The notes under the pieces were generated by a model. The model saw nothing but the letters and a program-made list of their open reading frames with translations, did not search any database and was not told where the DNA came from. A DNA stretch of 64,000 nucleotides from Ectothiorhodospira shaposhnikovii (GTDB lineage: Bacteria > Pseudomonadota > Gammaproteobacteria > Ectothiorhodospirales > Ectothiorhodospiraceae). The position numbers and the translations under genes are program-made. The stretch is taken from the NCBI RefSeq assembly GCF_022227765.1, contig NZ_JAJMLZ010000003.1, positions 186,001 through 250,000 of the forward strand, in the 5' to 3' direction. How positions within the stretch are numbered: position 1 is the stretch's first letter; each line of letters opens with the position of its first letter. This document shows positions 1 to 8,869 of the stretch, one piece after another.

Positions 1-1
1 G

Positions 2-490
2 GAAGGCGCATCCCCCGCGGCCACGGTGCCCCCCGCCCCGGCACGGGAGGCCCCGGCGCCGACAGCCCCCCTGCCGCCGCACCCTGTGCAGGCCGATGCC
101 GCAGCGCATCTGGACTGGGGAGCGCTGGTGCCCACCCTGGGCCTGGGGGCGGTGGCCGGGCAGCTGGTGAATCATTGCGCCCTGGAAGGTTACGACGGCC
201 ACGAGCTGGTGCTGAGTCTGGAGCCTAAGTACGACCACTTAAAGACGGATATGTCCCTGCAGCGGCTGGAATCCGCCGTGCAGTCACGGTTGGGTCGGCC
301 TGTCAGGGTGCGCATTCGGTCGGGACAGCCCGCTTCGGATACCCCGGCGGCGGCGGCGGCCAGGGCCCGTGCCCGGCGACAGCAGGCGGCCGAGCAGGAC
401 ATGGAGGAAGACCCCGTGGCCGGTGCCCTGAAAGCCCGTTTCGATGCGGCGCTGGTGGCCGGTTCCGTGCGCCCCGTGGAAGGAGATTGA
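2..490 (+). CDS. dnaX: DNA polymerase III subunits gamma/tau, C-terminal part (5' end outside window)
   Basis: The reading frame is open from the first bases of the window and ends at 490, so only the last ~162 residues are present. They start with a Pro/Ala-rich linker, followed by a compact domain ([12 protein letters not shown], then [11 protein letters not shown]) typical of the tau C-terminal domain that binds the polymerase alpha subunit (DnaE, encoded at 51490-55005), and an Ala/Arg-rich tail. The first in-frame start visible (GTG at 26) is not the true start. Identity rests on this domain and on the conserved order dnaX-ybaB-recR. The gamma-producing frameshift site, if present, lies upstream and cannot be judged. 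Confidence 0.88.
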   Translation, partial: EGASPAATVPPAPAREAPAPTAPLPPHPVQADAAAHLDWGALVPTLGLGAVAGQLVNHCALEGYDGHELVLSLEPKYDHLKTDMSLQRLESAVQSRLGRPVRVRIRSGQPASDTPAAAAARARARRQQAAEQDMEEDPVAGALKARFDAALVAGSVRPVEGD

Positions 491-570
491 GCGCGGGCGC
501 GTGTTTCACGCATCGGGAGGCATTACACTACGCCTCCCTGAATTCACTGAACCTTAGAAAGGTGATTGAT

Positions 571-897
571 ATGCTCAAAGGCGGACTTGGGAACCTGATG
601 AAGCAGGCCCAGAAGATGCAGGAAGAGATGGCCCGTGCCCAGGCCGAGCTGGCGGAGATGGAAGTGACCGGTCAGGCCGGTGGCGGCATGGTCAGCGTGG
701 TCATGACCGGCAAGCACTCCGTGAGCCGTGTGACCATCGACCCCAGTGTGCTGGAAGAAGATCGTGACATGCTCGAAGACCTGCTGACGGCCGCCATGAA
801 CGACGCGGTACAGAAGGTGGAAGACATGACCCGGGAACACCTGGGTGCCGTCACCCAGGGCATGGGCCTGCCGGGCGGATTCAAGCTGCCGTTCTGA
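571..897 (+). CDS. ybaB: YbaB/EbfC family nucleoid-associated protein
   Basis: 108 residues, the normal family length. The N-terminal [20 protein letters not shown] is the characteristic start of the family; an amphipathic helix rich in Met, Gln and Glu is followed by a small beta region ([11 protein letters not shown]) and a C-terminal helix ending in a Gly/Leu/Pro tail. Family members are dimeric DNA-binding proteins that coat the nucleoid. ATG 571 is chosen over upstream in-frame starts because it matches family length and has AAAGGTG about 7 bases before it. It sits between dnaX and recR, as in many gammaproteobacteria, with recR starting 3 bases after its stop, so the three are probably co-transcribed. 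Confidence 0.95.
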   Translation: MLKGGLGNLMKQAQKMQEEMARAQAELAEMEVTGQAGGGMVSVVMTGKHSVSRVTIDPSVLEEDRDMLEDLLTAAMNDAVQKVEDMTREHLGAVTQGMGLPGGFKLPF

Positions 898-900
898 TCC

Positions 901-1497
901 ATGGACGGAGCGCCCCTTCTTGATCGTCTGGTGGAGGCACTGCGCTGCCTCCCCGGCGTGGGTCCCAAATCGGCCCAGCGGATGGCTCTGCACGTGCTGG
1001 AACGGGACCGGGAAGGGGCGCTGCGGCTCGCCGAGGTGCTGAAGGAGGCGGTCGAGCGCATCGGTCATTGCCGGTGCTGTCGCACCCTCACCGAGCACGC
1101 GCTGTGTCGGGTCTGCGCCGACACCCACCGGGACAGGCACTTGCTGTGCGTGGTGGAGACGCCGGCGGACCAGATGGCGATCGAGCAGGCCACCGGCTTT
1201 CGCGGCCAATACCATGTGCTGCTGGGTCAGCTTTCCCCCCTGGACGGCGTTGGCCCCGAGGAACTGGGTCTGGATCGGCTGGAGGCCCGTCTGGCCGAAG
1301 GCGAGATCCGGGAACTGATCCTGGCCACCGGGACCACGGTGGAAGGGGAGGTCACCGCTCACTACATCGCGGACATGGCCCGGGCGCTGGGGGTGCGGAC
1401 CACCCGCATTGCCCACGGCATCCCGCTGGGCGGCGAACTGGAATATGTGGACCGCGGCACCCTCTCCCATGCCTTTTCAGGCCGGCGTGATCTCTAG
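901..1497 (+). CDS. recR: Recombination mediator RecR
   Basis: 198 residues, the usual length. An N-terminal helix-hairpin-helix ([17 protein letters not shown], residues 17-33) is followed by a four-cysteine zinc finger (C57, C60, C69, C72) and a Toprim domain beginning [10 protein letters not shown]. With RecF/RecO, RecR loads RecA onto SSB-coated single-stranded DNA at gaps; recO lies in this window at 16640. The ATG starts three bases after the ybaB stop, indicating translational coupling. Confidence 0.97.
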   Translation: MDGAPLLDRLVEALRCLPGVGPKSAQRMALHVLERDREGALRLAEVLKEAVERIGHCRCCRTLTEHALCRVCADTHRDRHLLCVVETPADQMAIEQATGFRGQYHVLLGQLSPLDGVGPEELGLDRLEARLAEGEIRELILATGTTVEGEVTAHYIADMARALGVRTTRIAHGIPLGGELEYVDRGTLSHAFSGRRDL

Positions 1498-1524
1498 ACC
1501 GGCCATCCATCGAGTGGAAAGAGA

Positions 1525-1869
1525 ATGACAGACTGTATCTTCTGCAAGATTGCCGAGGGCAGGATCCCGGCGGATATCGTTTATCAGGACGACCGGGTGG
1601 TGGCGTTTCGCGACCTCAATCCCCAGGCCCCCCTGCACGTACTGGTGATCCCCAGGCAGCATTTCGACACTGTTGCCGACATGACGCAGGCCGACATGGA
1701 CCTTCTGGGTCACATGCATTGGGTGGGGCTTGAAGTGGCCCGAGGGGCGGGCGTGGTGGAAGACGGTTTCCGCACCGTCATCAACTGCAACGCCGACGGC
1801 GGTCAGTCGGTCTATCACCTGCACATGCATGTCCTGGGTGGCCGGCAGATGGAGTGGCCGCCGGGCTGA
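1525..1869 (+). CDS. HIT family nucleotide-binding hydrolase (HinT-like)
   Basis: 114 residues with the histidine triad HLHMH (H98, H100, H102) followed by VLGGRQM, the signature of HinT-type purine nucleoside phosphoramidase/AMP-lysine hydrolases. The N-terminal CIFCKIAEGRIPADIVYQDD is also typical. A purine-rich GGAAAGAG lies just upstream of ATG 1525. It follows recR by 27 bases and converges with rsgA, whose stop is 27 bases beyond its own. The physiological substrate of bacterial HinT proteins is not settled, so only the family is called. Confidence 0.93.
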   Translation: MTDCIFCKIAEGRIPADIVYQDDRVVAFRDLNPQAPLHVLVIPRQHFDTVADMTQADMDLLGHMHWVGLEVARGAGVVEDGFRTVINCNADGGQSVYHLHMHVLGGRQMEWPPG

Positions 1870-1896
1870 TCGTGCCGATGGGGCCTGGCGCGTGGG

Positions 1897-2784
1897 TTAT
1901 GCCTCGGCCGCTTCCAGCAGCGTGCGGTAGCTCGCGTAGCGCCGCGGATCGATCCGTCCCTGCTCAAGGGCGGCCTTGACCGCGCAACCCGGTTCCACCG
2001 TATGGGTGCAGTTGTGAAAACGACACTCCGGCGCCAGGGTCCTGAGTTCCACGAACCCTTGCGCCAGTTCCCGCTGGGGGGTGGGGCCGGGGCTGAAGTC
2101 GCGCACGCCGGGTGAGTCGATCAGGGCGCCGCCACAGGGCAGGCGATAGACGGTGGCATTGGTGGTGGTGTGGCGTCCCTCGCCGCTGAGTTCGGACAGG
2201 GCGCCGATGCGGATCTCCAGATCCGGCAGCAGTGCCTGGATCAGGGAGGACTTGCCCACCCCGGACTGGCCTACCAGCACGCTGGTGCCCATGGCCAGGA
2301 AGGCCTGCAGGGCCTCCATGCCCTGACCATTCGCCACGCTGGTCCTCAGGACCGGATAACCCAGTGCCTCGTAGCCCTGGAGGGCGGCGGCCGTGCCTTC
2401 CGGGTCCGGATCGGGCCGGTCTGCCTTGTTGTAGAGGATCAGCGCCCGGGCCGGCATGCGCTCGATGGCCACCAGGTAACGGTCCACCAGGGGCCAGCTC
2501 GGGGCGGGGGCGGCGGCGGTGACGACCACCACCTGATCCACGTTGGCGGCGATGTTCTTGCGCTGGCCACGGGGATCGACCCGTTCCAGCAGGTTGCCGC
2601 GGGTGTGAATGTCGGTGACCACGCCGTCTCCGCTGGGCTCGGGATGCCATGACACGGCATCGTTGCAGACCACGTGTTCAAGCCGGCGGCGGGGCGTGCA
2701 GCGGTGGACACGGCCGTCCTCGTCCTCCACCAGCACCTGTGAACCAAAACGGGTGATGACCCTGCCGGGTCTGGATGCTTTCAT
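1897..2784 (-). CDS. rsgA: Ribosome small-subunit-dependent GTPase A
   Basis: 295 residues. It shows the circularly permuted GTPase order diagnostic of this family: an OB-fold N-terminus, G4 (NKAD, 119-122), then the P-loop G1 (GQSGVGKS, 172-179), then G3 (DSPG, 223-226), ending with a zinc-binding C-terminal domain (C254, C259, H261, C267). RsgA acts late in 30S maturation and releases from 30S on GTP hydrolysis. phhB lies just upstream on the same strand (24-base gap), and orn is divergent beyond it, close to the common orn-rsgA neighbourhood. Confidence 0.97.
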   Translation of the reverse strand: MKASRPGRVITRFGSQVLVEDEDGRVHRCTPRRRLEHVVCNDAVSWHPEPSGDGVVTDIHTRGNLLERVDPRGQRKNIAANVDQVVVVTAAAPAPSWPLVDRYLVAIERMPARALILYNKADRPDPDPEGTAAALQGYEALGYPVLRTSVANGQGMEALQAFLAMGTSVLVGQSGVGKSSLIQALLPDLEIRIGALSELSGEGRHTTTNATVYRLPCGGALIDSPGVRDFSPGPTPQRELAQGFVELRTLAPECRFHNCTHTVEPGCAVKAALEQGRIDPRRYASYRTLLEAAEA

Positions 2785-2808
2785 TGCCTTCCCAGGTCGA
2801 TGTCCGAT

Positions 2809-3147
2809 TCAGTCTTCCAGTAAGCGGTCCACCCGGGCAGCGCAGATGAAGTCGTTCTCCGACAGGCCGCCGATGGCATGGGTGGTGAACCGCACCAGAC
2901 AGCGATCATAGCCTACCTCAAGGTCCGGGTGGTGATCTTCCCGATGGGCCACCCAGGCGGCGGCATTGACGAAGGCCATGGTCCGATGAAAGTCGGGAAA
3001 CCGGAAGGCGCGTTCAATGGCACGGCCATCGTCCACCACCGTCCAGTCCGGGGCCAGGGATTTCATGAAGCTCTGGATGTCCACCTTGTCCATGGGCGGG
3101 GTGCCGCCCTCGCAGGGGGTGCAGTGTCGGTCATGGAGCTGGGTCAT
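2809..3147 (-). CDS. phhB: 4a-hydroxytetrahydrobiopterin dehydratase (pterin-4-alpha-carbinolamine dehydratase)
   Basis: 112 residues. The motif REDHHPDLEVGY with downstream FTTHAIGGLSENDF is the PCD/DCoH active-site signature. The enzyme dehydrates 4a-hydroxytetrahydropterin to quinonoid dihydropterin, normally recycling cofactor for phenylalanine hydroxylase. The start at 3147 is fixed by a strong AGGAGG about 8 bases upstream and by the family start MTQLHDRHC; longer in-frame extensions lack support. No phenylalanine hydroxylase gene lies in this window, so the pathway it serves here is not shown. It is probably co-transcribed with rsgA. Confidence 0.93.
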   Translation of the reverse strand: MTQLHDRHCTPCEGGTPPMDKVDIQSFMKSLAPDWTVVDDGRAIERAFRFPDFHRTMAFVNAAAWVAHREDHHPDLEVGYDRCLVRFTTHAIGGLSENDFICAARVDRLLED

Positions 3148-3299
3148 GGGGATGCCTCCTTTTCCGGCCGGCGGGTCCGGCCTCGAAAAAGCGTTCATGT
3201 ACAGTGTAGACTGTGGCCCCGCCGTCGGCGTTCGCCCGTCGCCGGCGATCTTCTTGCCATGAACGCTCAGAGCGTGCCGCCACGGCACAAAGGAAGCCC

Positions 3300-3845
3300 A
3301 TGAATCCCAATCCGGAGAATCTGGTCTGGATCGACCTGGAAATGACCGGCCTGGACCCGCAATCCGACTACATCATCGAGATTGCCACCATCGTGACGGA
3401 CAAGGAGCTGAATGTCCTGGCGGAAGGCCCCGTGATCGCCATCCATCAGACCGAGGAAATCCTGAGCCGGATGGATGACTGGAACCGCAATACCCATGGC
3501 CGCTCCGGCCTGCTGGACCGGGTGAAGCTGAGTCTCTACAACGAGGTGGAGGCGGAGCAGGAAACCCTGCGGTTCCTGAAGCAGTATGTGCCGCCCCGTT
3601 CATCCCCCATGTGCGGCAACAGCATCTGCCAGGACCGGCGCTTTCTGTTCCGCTGCATGCCGGATCTGGAAGCCTTCTTCCATTACCGCAACCTGGATGT
3701 GAGCACGCTCAAGGAGCTGGCCCGCCGCTGGGCGCCCGGCGTGCTCAACAGCCTGTCCAAGGATGCCACCCACAAGGCCCTGCAGGACATCCGCGACTCC
3801 ATCGCCGAGCTGCGCCATTATCGGGAGCACATGCTCAAGGTCTGA
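3300..3845 (+). CDS. orn: Oligoribonuclease
   Basis: 181 residues, identical to the usual length. It is a DEDDh exonuclease: [11 protein letters not shown] carries D12 and E14, and the C-terminal part has [18 protein letters not shown] with the remaining catalytic His and Asp. Orn degrades 2-5 nt RNA (and pGpG) to mononucleotides and is often essential in gammaproteobacteria. ATG 3300 is chosen over upstream in-frame codons because it gives the family N-terminus and follows AAAGGAAG. It diverges from phhB across 152 bases that must hold both promoters; no clear consensus was picked there. Confidence 0.97.
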   Translation: MNPNPENLVWIDLEMTGLDPQSDYIIEIATIVTDKELNVLAEGPVIAIHQTEEILSRMDDWNRNTHGRSGLLDRVKLSLYNEVEAEQETLRFLKQYVPPRSSPMCGNSICQDRRFLFRCMPDLEAFFHYRNLDVSTLKELARRWAPGVLNSLSKDATHKALQDIRDSIAELRHYREHMLKV

Positions 3846-3856
3846 GCCGACGTGTT

Positions 3857-4702
3857 TCAGGTCTCGATGGGGGTGTCGTCCCGGTTGCCCCAGTCGGACC
3901 AGCTACCCGGATACCCTCGCACCCGTTCGTAGCCCAGGTGCTCCAGCGCCAGCCAGTTCAGGGCGGAGCGATGGTGGGTGTGGCAGTAGACGACGATCTC
4001 CTTTTCCGGCGTGATGCCCTGTGCCTCCAGATCCCGGCGCAGGGCTTCTTCGGCGCGCAGGCGACGGTTGTGCTCCAGATCCATGCAGCGGGTCCATTCG
4101 AAGGAAACCGCCCCGGGGATGTGGCCGCCCCGGGCCGCATAGGCCACCCGGCCGGTGAATTCATCGGTGCTGCGCGCATCCACCAGGATCACGTCCTCAT
4201 CCTTCATGTGGGCCAGGATCCACGCCCGGTCGGCCACCCGTTCGGTACCGTAGGCGAGGGGGTATTCCGTTTGCGTCGGCGCGACATCCACGGCGGCTTG
4301 GGTGGAAATGGTCAGGCCCGCCGCCGACCAGCCCGCCACTCCCCCGTCGAGCAGTGACAGCGCCTCATGACCACACACGGCCAGGGTCCAGAGCAGGCGC
4401 GCGGCCTTGCCGCCGCCTTCCTCGTCGTAGCACACCACATGGGTGTCCGGGCCGATGCCCAGTTCCGCCAGGATGGTGCGTAGCACGCCGATCTCCGGCA
4501 GCAGTCCCATGACCGGAGCCGCCGAGGCGACGATGCGACCGTAGTCCAGATGGAGGGCGCCCGGCACGTGGCCGGCGGCATGGCGCTCGGCCGGGCTCAG
4601 GTCCACAATCCGGAGACGCTGGTCCTGCAGCCTGGCCTCAAGGGCCAGGGGATCGATGATGAGTGGCATAGCCTCGTGCATGGGGCGTATCTCCTGATTC
4701 AT
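3857..4702 (-). CDS. RhdA-type thiosulfate sulfurtransferase (rhodanese), two-domain
   Basis: 281 residues with two tandem rhodanese domains. The C-terminal domain carries the catalytic cysteine C240 in the loop CHTHHRS, which closely resembles the CQTHHRS loop of the Azotobacter/Pseudomonas RhdA group and differs from the CGSGV-type loop of mercaptopyruvate sulfurtransferases. [13 protein letters not shown] in the first domain and [11 protein letters not shown] near the end also match RhdA. Its start codon overlaps the stop of nadB by 4 bases (4699-4702), so translation is probably coupled. The in-frame Met at residue 12 is a possible alternative start. The in vivo sulfur donor is unknown. 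Confidence 0.9.
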   Translation of the reverse strand: MNQEIRPMHEAMPLIIDPLALEARLQDQRLRIVDLSPAERHAAGHVPGALHLDYGRIVASAAPVMGLLPEIGVLRTILAELGIGPDTHVVCYDEEGGGKAARLLWTLAVCGHEALSLLDGGVAGWSAAGLTISTQAAVDVAPTQTEYPLAYGTERVADRAWILAHMKDEDVILVDARSTDEFTGRVAYAARGGHIPGAVSFEWTRCMDLEHNRRLRAEEALRRDLEAQGITPEKEIVVYCHTHHRSALNWLALEHLGYERVRGYPGSWSDWGNRDDTPIET

Positions 4703-6333
4703 GCCGGGGAGCCGGACGGGGTCAGTACGGTGGGACGGCCGGCCAGTGCCGGATCGGTCCGCGGGTAGTCCAGGGTGTAATGCAGGCCCCGGCTCTCCTT
4801 TCGGCTCTGAGCGCTGCGGATGATGATTTCCGCCACTAGGGCCAGGTTGCGCAGCTCGATCAGGTCATTGGTGACGCGGAAGTTGCTGTAGTAGTCGTGG
4901 ATCTCGCCCTGCAGCAATTCAATGCGTCGTTGCGCCCGCTGCAGTCGTTTGCTGGTGCGAACGATGCCCACGTAGTCCCACATGAAGCGGCGCAGTTCTT
5001 CCCAGTTGTGGGCCACCACCACCTCCTCGTCCGAGTCGGTGACACGGCTCTCGTCCCAGGCTGGAATCCGGTCCACCGGCACCGGCTCGGGACGTTGCCG
5101 GCCCATGTCCTGGGCGGCGGAGCGGGCGAAGACCAGGCATTCCAGCAGGGAGTTGCTGGCCATGCGATTGGCGCCGTGCAGGCCCGTGCAGGCCACTTCA
5201 CCGATGGCATAGAGCCCGTCCAGATCGGTGCGGGCCGCCAGGTCGGTCATCACGCCGCCGCAGGTGTAGTGGGCGGCGGGCACCACCGGAAGGGGGTCCC
5301 GGGTCATGTCGAAGCCGTATTCCAGGCAGCGTTCATGGATGTTGGGGAAGTGGGATTTGATGAAGTCCGCCGGCTTGTGGGAGATGTCCAGATAGACGCA
5401 GTCCGCCCCCAGGCGTTTCATTTCATGGTCGATGGCCCGGGCGACGATATCCCGTGGGGCCAATTCCCCCCGGGGGTCGAAGCGTTCCATGAAAGGGGTG
5501 CCGTCGGGCAGCAGCAGTCTGCCGCCTTCGCCCCGAACCGCCTCGGAGATGAGAAAGGACTTGGCTTTGGGATGGAACAGGCAGGTGGGATGAAACTGCA
5601 TGAACTCCATGTTGGCCACCCGGCAACCGGCCCGCCAGGCCATGGCGATGCCGTCGCCAGTGGAGCCGTCCGGGTTGCTGCTGTAGAGATAGACCTTGCT
5701 GGCGCCGCCGCTGGCCAGGACCACGAAGGGTGCGGCGAAGATTTCCACCTTATGGGACTTGAGATTGAGCACATAGGCACCCAGGCAACGCCGGGGGCCC
5801 GTCAGGCCGAGCTTGTGGCTGGTGAGCAGATCCACCGCGATGTGATGTTCGAACAGCTCGATGTTGGGGTGGCGCCGGACCTGTTCCACCAGGGTGTTTT
5901 CGATGGCCTTGCCGGTGGCGTCGGCGGCGTGGACCACGCGGCGGTGGCTGTGGCCACCCTCCCGGGTCAGATGCAGTTGCACCCGGCCGTCGTCAGCCGG
6001 TTCGCGGGTGAAGGGGACGCCCAGATCCAGCAGCCATTGTATGCTTTCCGGGCCGTGCTCCACGGTATGGCGCACGGCGGCCTCGTCGCACAGGCCACCG
6101 CCGGCGTCCAGGGTGTCGCGGACATGGGCTTCCAGGGAGTCATGACGGTCCAGCACCGCGGAGACGCCGCCCTGGGCGTAATAGGTGCTGCCTTCGCTGA
6201 CGGGTCCCTTGCTCAGCACCGCCACGCGTTGTTCCGTCGCCAGGTGAAGGGCCAGGCTCAGGCCGGCGGCGCCGCTGCCGATGATGAGGACGTCCATGGA
6301 TTTGCGGACCTCCGCCTGGGACGAATCTTGCAT
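4699..6333 (-). CDS. nadB: L-aspartate oxidase
   Basis: 544 residues. FAD-binding GSGAAG lies at residues 18-23, with later motifs [35 protein letters not shown] and [15 protein letters not shown] typical of the succinate dehydrogenase/L-aspartate oxidase flavoprotein fold. It oxidises aspartate to iminoaspartate, the first step of de novo NAD synthesis. The start at 6333 has TGGAGA 8 bases upstream; the next Met (residue 14) is possible. It diverges from rpoE as nadB does from algU in Pseudomonas. A rhodanese gene overlaps its 3' end. Confidence 0.97.
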   Translation of the reverse strand: MQDSSQAEVRKSMDVLIIGSGAAGLSLALHLATEQRVAVLSKGPVSEGSTYYAQGGVSAVLDRHDSLEAHVRDTLDAGGGLCDEAAVRHTVEHGPESIQWLLDLGVPFTREPADDGRVQLHLTREGGHSHRRVVHAADATGKAIENTLVEQVRRHPNIELFEHHIAVDLLTSHKLGLTGPRRCLGAYVLNLKSHKVEIFAAPFVVLASGGASKVYLYSSNPDGSTGDGIAMAWRAGCRVANMEFMQFHPTCLFHPKAKSFLISEAVRGEGGRLLLPDGTPFMERFDPRGELAPRDIVARAIDHEMKRLGADCVYLDISHKPADFIKSHFPNIHERCLEYGFDMTRDPLPVVPAAHYTCGGVMTDLAARTDLDGLYAIGEVACTGLHGANRMASNSLLECLVFARSAAQDMGRQRPEPVPVDRIPAWDESRVTDSDEEVVVAHNWEELRRFMWDYVGIVRTSKRLQRAQRRIELLQGEIHDYYSNFRVTNDLIELRNLALVAEIIIRSAQSRKESRGLHYTLDYPRTDPALAGRPTVLTPSGSPA

Positions 6334-6512
6334 TGATGGTTTCTCCAGAATGGCCTCGGCCCGGGAGGGAAAGGTCGGCGGTCCCTGGCGGGATGGGCCG
6401 GCGTCCGAGCGGGGGGCTCGCTTGAGGCTGTGTCTCGATCTGAGTTATTTTGTCACGGTTTTTTGCAGTGTTACATGCACCGGGCAGACTGACAAATTGA
6501 CCTGTGCCATGA

Positions 6513-6524
6513 ATTCCCGGGAAT
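6513..6524. other. 12-bp perfect palindrome in the nadB/rpoE divergent region
   Basis: ATTCCCGGGAAT is a perfect inverted repeat with no spacer, about 180 bases upstream of nadB and 107 upstream of rpoE. Its position in a divergent regulatory region makes an operator possible, but no family of regulators is recognised from it. Confidence 0.3.
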
Positions 6525-6560
6525 GATGGGAGCATGGTGCAGTTTGGGCGTCATTTGCAA

Positions 6561-6587
6561 GAACTTAACGAGGGTTTCCATGTCCAT
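6561..6587 (+). promoter_or_regulatory. Candidate sigma-E-type autoregulatory promoter of rpoE
   Basis: GAACTT at 6561-6566 matches the sigma-E/AlgU -35 core, and after 16 bases TCCAT follows as an imperfect -10. Transcription would begin about 40 bases before the rpoE ATG at 6632. Autoregulation by sigma-E is standard for this operon; the -10 match is weak, so this is a candidate only. Confidence 0.45.
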
Positions 6588-6631
6588 CGCAGTTAGGGTA
6601 CAGGACGTGCCCTCAGAGGGGGAGTGCCCGA

Positions 6632-7207
6632 ATGGGCAATAAAGTAACCGACGAGGAGCTGGTCAGGCGTGTTCAAGCCGGAGACAAGAAGGCTTTCGAC
6701 GTACTGGTGCAGAAGTACCAGCACAAGATCGTCAACCTGGTCTCCCGCTATGTGCATGACTCTGCCACGGCGCTTGATGTGGCCCAGGAGGCCTTTATCA
6801 AGGCCTACCGGGGGCTGGCCAATTTCAGGGGCGAAAGCGCTTTCTACACCTGGCTGTACCGGATCGCCATCAATACGGCCAAGAACCATCTGGTCTCCCA
6901 GAGCCGCCGGACGCCGGACGTGGAGGTGGACGCCCAGGATGCGGAACAGATGGGGGGCGAGTCCGCCCTCAAGGAATATGCAACCCCGGAAGGGGAATTG
7001 CTGTCGGAGGAGATACGACTGGCCGTGCAGAACGCCATCAGCACGTTGCCGGACGACTTGAAGACAGCCATCACCCTGCGTGAACTGGAGGGGATGAGCT
7101 ATGAGGAGATTGCGCAGACCATGGGATGCCCCATTGGTACGGTGCGCTCCAGGATTTTCCGGGCGCGGGAAGCGATCGATCGCGTCTTGCGGCCATTGCT
7201 TGATTAA
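6632..7207 (+). CDS. rpoE: RNA polymerase sigma factor RpoE (AlgU)
   Basis: 191 residues, a typical ECF sigma factor length. Region 2 (DVLVQKYQHKIVNLVSRY... DVAQEAFIKAYRGL) and region 4 (LPDDLKTAITLRELEGMSYEEIAQTMGCPIGTVRSRIFRAREAI) are both intact. It directs transcription of envelope-stress genes and is held at the membrane by RseA, encoded immediately downstream. The operon rpoE-rseA-rseB-rseC-mucD is complete here, matching algU-mucABCD of Pseudomonas. A candidate self-promoter lies at 6561. Confidence 0.98.
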   Translation: MGNKVTDEELVRRVQAGDKKAFDVLVQKYQHKIVNLVSRYVHDSATALDVAQEAFIKAYRGLANFRGESAFYTWLYRIAINTAKNHLVSQSRRTPDVEVDAQDAEQMGGESALKEYATPEGELLSEEIRLAVQNAISTLPDDLKTAITLRELEGMSYEEIAQTMGCPIGTVRSRIFRAREAIDRVLRPLLD

Positions 7208-7233
7208 ATGTGCTTTCAAGAGCGAGACGCATC

Positions 7234-7866
7234 ATGACGACCACTAAAGAGGAACGACTCTCCGCGCTGGTGGATGACGAGGCCGAGGCCTTCGAGACCC
7301 GCCGGTTGCTGGACGAGCTGGCAAAGAACCCGGAAGATCTGGCCCGATGGGGTCGCTATCATTTGATCGGCGACGTCATGCGGGGCAATCTGGATCGTAC
7401 CGCCCCCCCCGATTTTTCCGCGCGCATCATGGCCGCCGTGGCTGAGGAGCCGCAGCTGTTGGCCTCGTCTTCCCGGACCCTGCAGGGACGTCTGCTCAAG
7501 CCGGTGGCCGGCATGGGCATGGCGGCCGCCGTGGCCGTGGCGGTCTTGGTGGGATTGCAGAACTTCACCGGTGATCCCGCCGACCCGCGCATGGAACCGG
7601 CCATGGCCGGTGCCGAGCCGGTGATCCGCGCCGCCCAGTGGGATCCTGGTCAGCGCAACGCCCTTCAGTCCATGCTCGAACCCGATGCCCGGACCGCCCA
7701 GATACAGCACTCGCCCCTGGAGCATGGCAGTCAGCAGTTCCTGCGCATCGACATGGGAGATGCCCGTTTCAGCAGTTATCTGATCAATCACGCGGAGTCA
7801 GCCGTGGGGCGGGGCCCCATGCCGCCCCATGTCCGCACGGTCGGACACGGCTTCATGGGTGATTGA
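7234..7866 (+). CDS. rseA: Sigma-E factor negative regulatory protein RseA (MucA)
   Basis: 210 residues. The N-terminal cytoplasmic domain (ERLSALVDDEAEAFETRRLLDEL... ARWGRYHLIGDVMRG) is the anti-sigma domain that clamps RpoE. A single membrane span lies around residues 88-107 (PVAGMGMAAAVAVAVLVGL), followed by a periplasmic tail that RseB would bind. ATG 7234 is preferred over a GTG at 7210 by family N-terminus. Release of sigma-E normally needs a site-1 protease and RseP; RseP is encoded at 37311, while no DegS-like gene other than mucD was seen in the window. Confidence 0.93.
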   Translation: MTTTKEERLSALVDDEAEAFETRRLLDELAKNPEDLARWGRYHLIGDVMRGNLDRTAPPDFSARIMAAVAEEPQLLASSSRTLQGRLLKPVAGMGMAAAVAVAVLVGLQNFTGDPADPRMEPAMAGAEPVIRAAQWDPGQRNALQSMLEPDARTAQIQHSPLEHGSQQFLRIDMGDARFSSYLINHAESAVGRGPMPPHVRTVGHGFMGD

Positions 7867-7870
7867 ACCC

Positions 7871-8869
7871 ATGTTGCGGCGCCTGCACCTGATGTGTGTG
7901 GTGGTGGCGCTGCTGGCCACCGCGACGGCGGCCGCCTCGGAGCAGGCGGCCCATGCGTTGCTGCAGAAGATGGCCCGGGCCGTGGATGAGCTCAACTACG
8001 AAGGCGTCTTTGTCTTTGCCCATGACCAGCGCATGGAGACCCTGCAGATCATCCATGCCCGGGACGAGCGGGGTTCACGGGAACGACTGGTGGCCCTGAC
8101 CGGGTCTCCCCGTGAAATCATCAAGGATGAAGACAGCATCATCTGCGTGCGTCCCGATGATTTGGACCCGGCTCTGTGTCTGGACCCGGGCAAGAGTTTG
8201 CTGGGCCTGCCCGGCGTGTTGCCCCTTCGCCAGGGGCTGGACGGCCTGGGCGAGAACTACCGCCTGCGCCTTGGGGAGCAACAGCGGGTTGCCGGCCTGT
8301 CCTGTCAGGAAGTGTCCATCATCCCTCGTGACCATCTTCGCTATGGCTATCAGCTCTGCATCCACGAGCCCACCGGCATGTTGCTGCAGTCCCGGCTGCT
8401 GAGCCGGGAGGGGCGCATTTTCGAGCAATTCATGTTCACCCGCATCGAATTTCCCGCCCGTGTGGCCGACGAGCGTCTGCAACCGCGCATGCGGGGGGAG
8501 GGCGTGACGGCGCGTCCCATGGAGACCCCGTCGGCCCGTACCCAGGTCATGGAGCCGGATCTCCGCTGGCGGATTGGAGAGATGCCGCCGGGATTCCAGG
8601 TTACCGGCGTCAGCAGGCGGCTCATGGCGGCCAGTCCCCATCCGGTACAGCACATGATCCTGACCGACGGATTGGCCACGGTATCCGTCTTCGTCACGCG
8701 GATGGATCGTCCGGAAGACCGCCTGCGTGGCCTGACCCGTTCCGGCGGTCTGCATGCGGTGGTACTGCCCTGGGGAGAGTATCAGGTGACGGTCCTTGGC
8801 GAGGTACCCGAGGCTACCGTGCGCCTGATTGCCGAATCGGTGTTTCATGATGGGGAGAATGCACGGTGA
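7871..8869 (+). CDS. rseB: Sigma-E regulatory protein RseB (MucB)
   Basis: 332 residues with an N-terminal signal peptide (LRRLHLMCVVVALLATATAAAS). MucB/RseB features follow: LLQKMARAVDELNYEGVFVFAHDQRMETLQIIH and RERLVALTGSPREIIKDED in the LolA-like lipid-sensing domain, then a C-terminal domain with LTDGLATVSVFVTRM. RseB binds the periplasmic tail of RseA and shields it from proteolysis until displaced by lipopolysaccharide-type signals. ATG 7871 lies 4 bases after the rseA stop. Its stop overlaps the rseC start. Confidence 0.95.
   Translation: MLRRLHLMCVVVALLATATAAASEQAAHALLQKMARAVDELNYEGVFVFAHDQRMETLQIIHARDERGSRERLVALTGSPREIIKDEDSIICVRPDDLDPALCLDPGKSLLGLPGVLPLRQGLDGLGENYRLRLGEQQRVAGLSCQEVSIIPRDHLRYGYQLCIHEPTGMLLQSRLLSREGRIFEQFMFTRIEFPARVADERLQPRMRGEGVTARPMETPSARTQVMEPDLRWRIGEMPPGFQVTGVSRRLMAASPHPVQHMILTDGLATVSVFVTRMDRPEDRLRGLTRSGGLHAVVLPWGEYQVTVLGEVPEATVRLIAESVFHDGENAR

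Noticed and set aside
4897-6336. Open frame of about 479 codons on the plus strand opposite nadB
   Set aside because: Antisense shadow of nadB with no recognisable motif or ribosome site.
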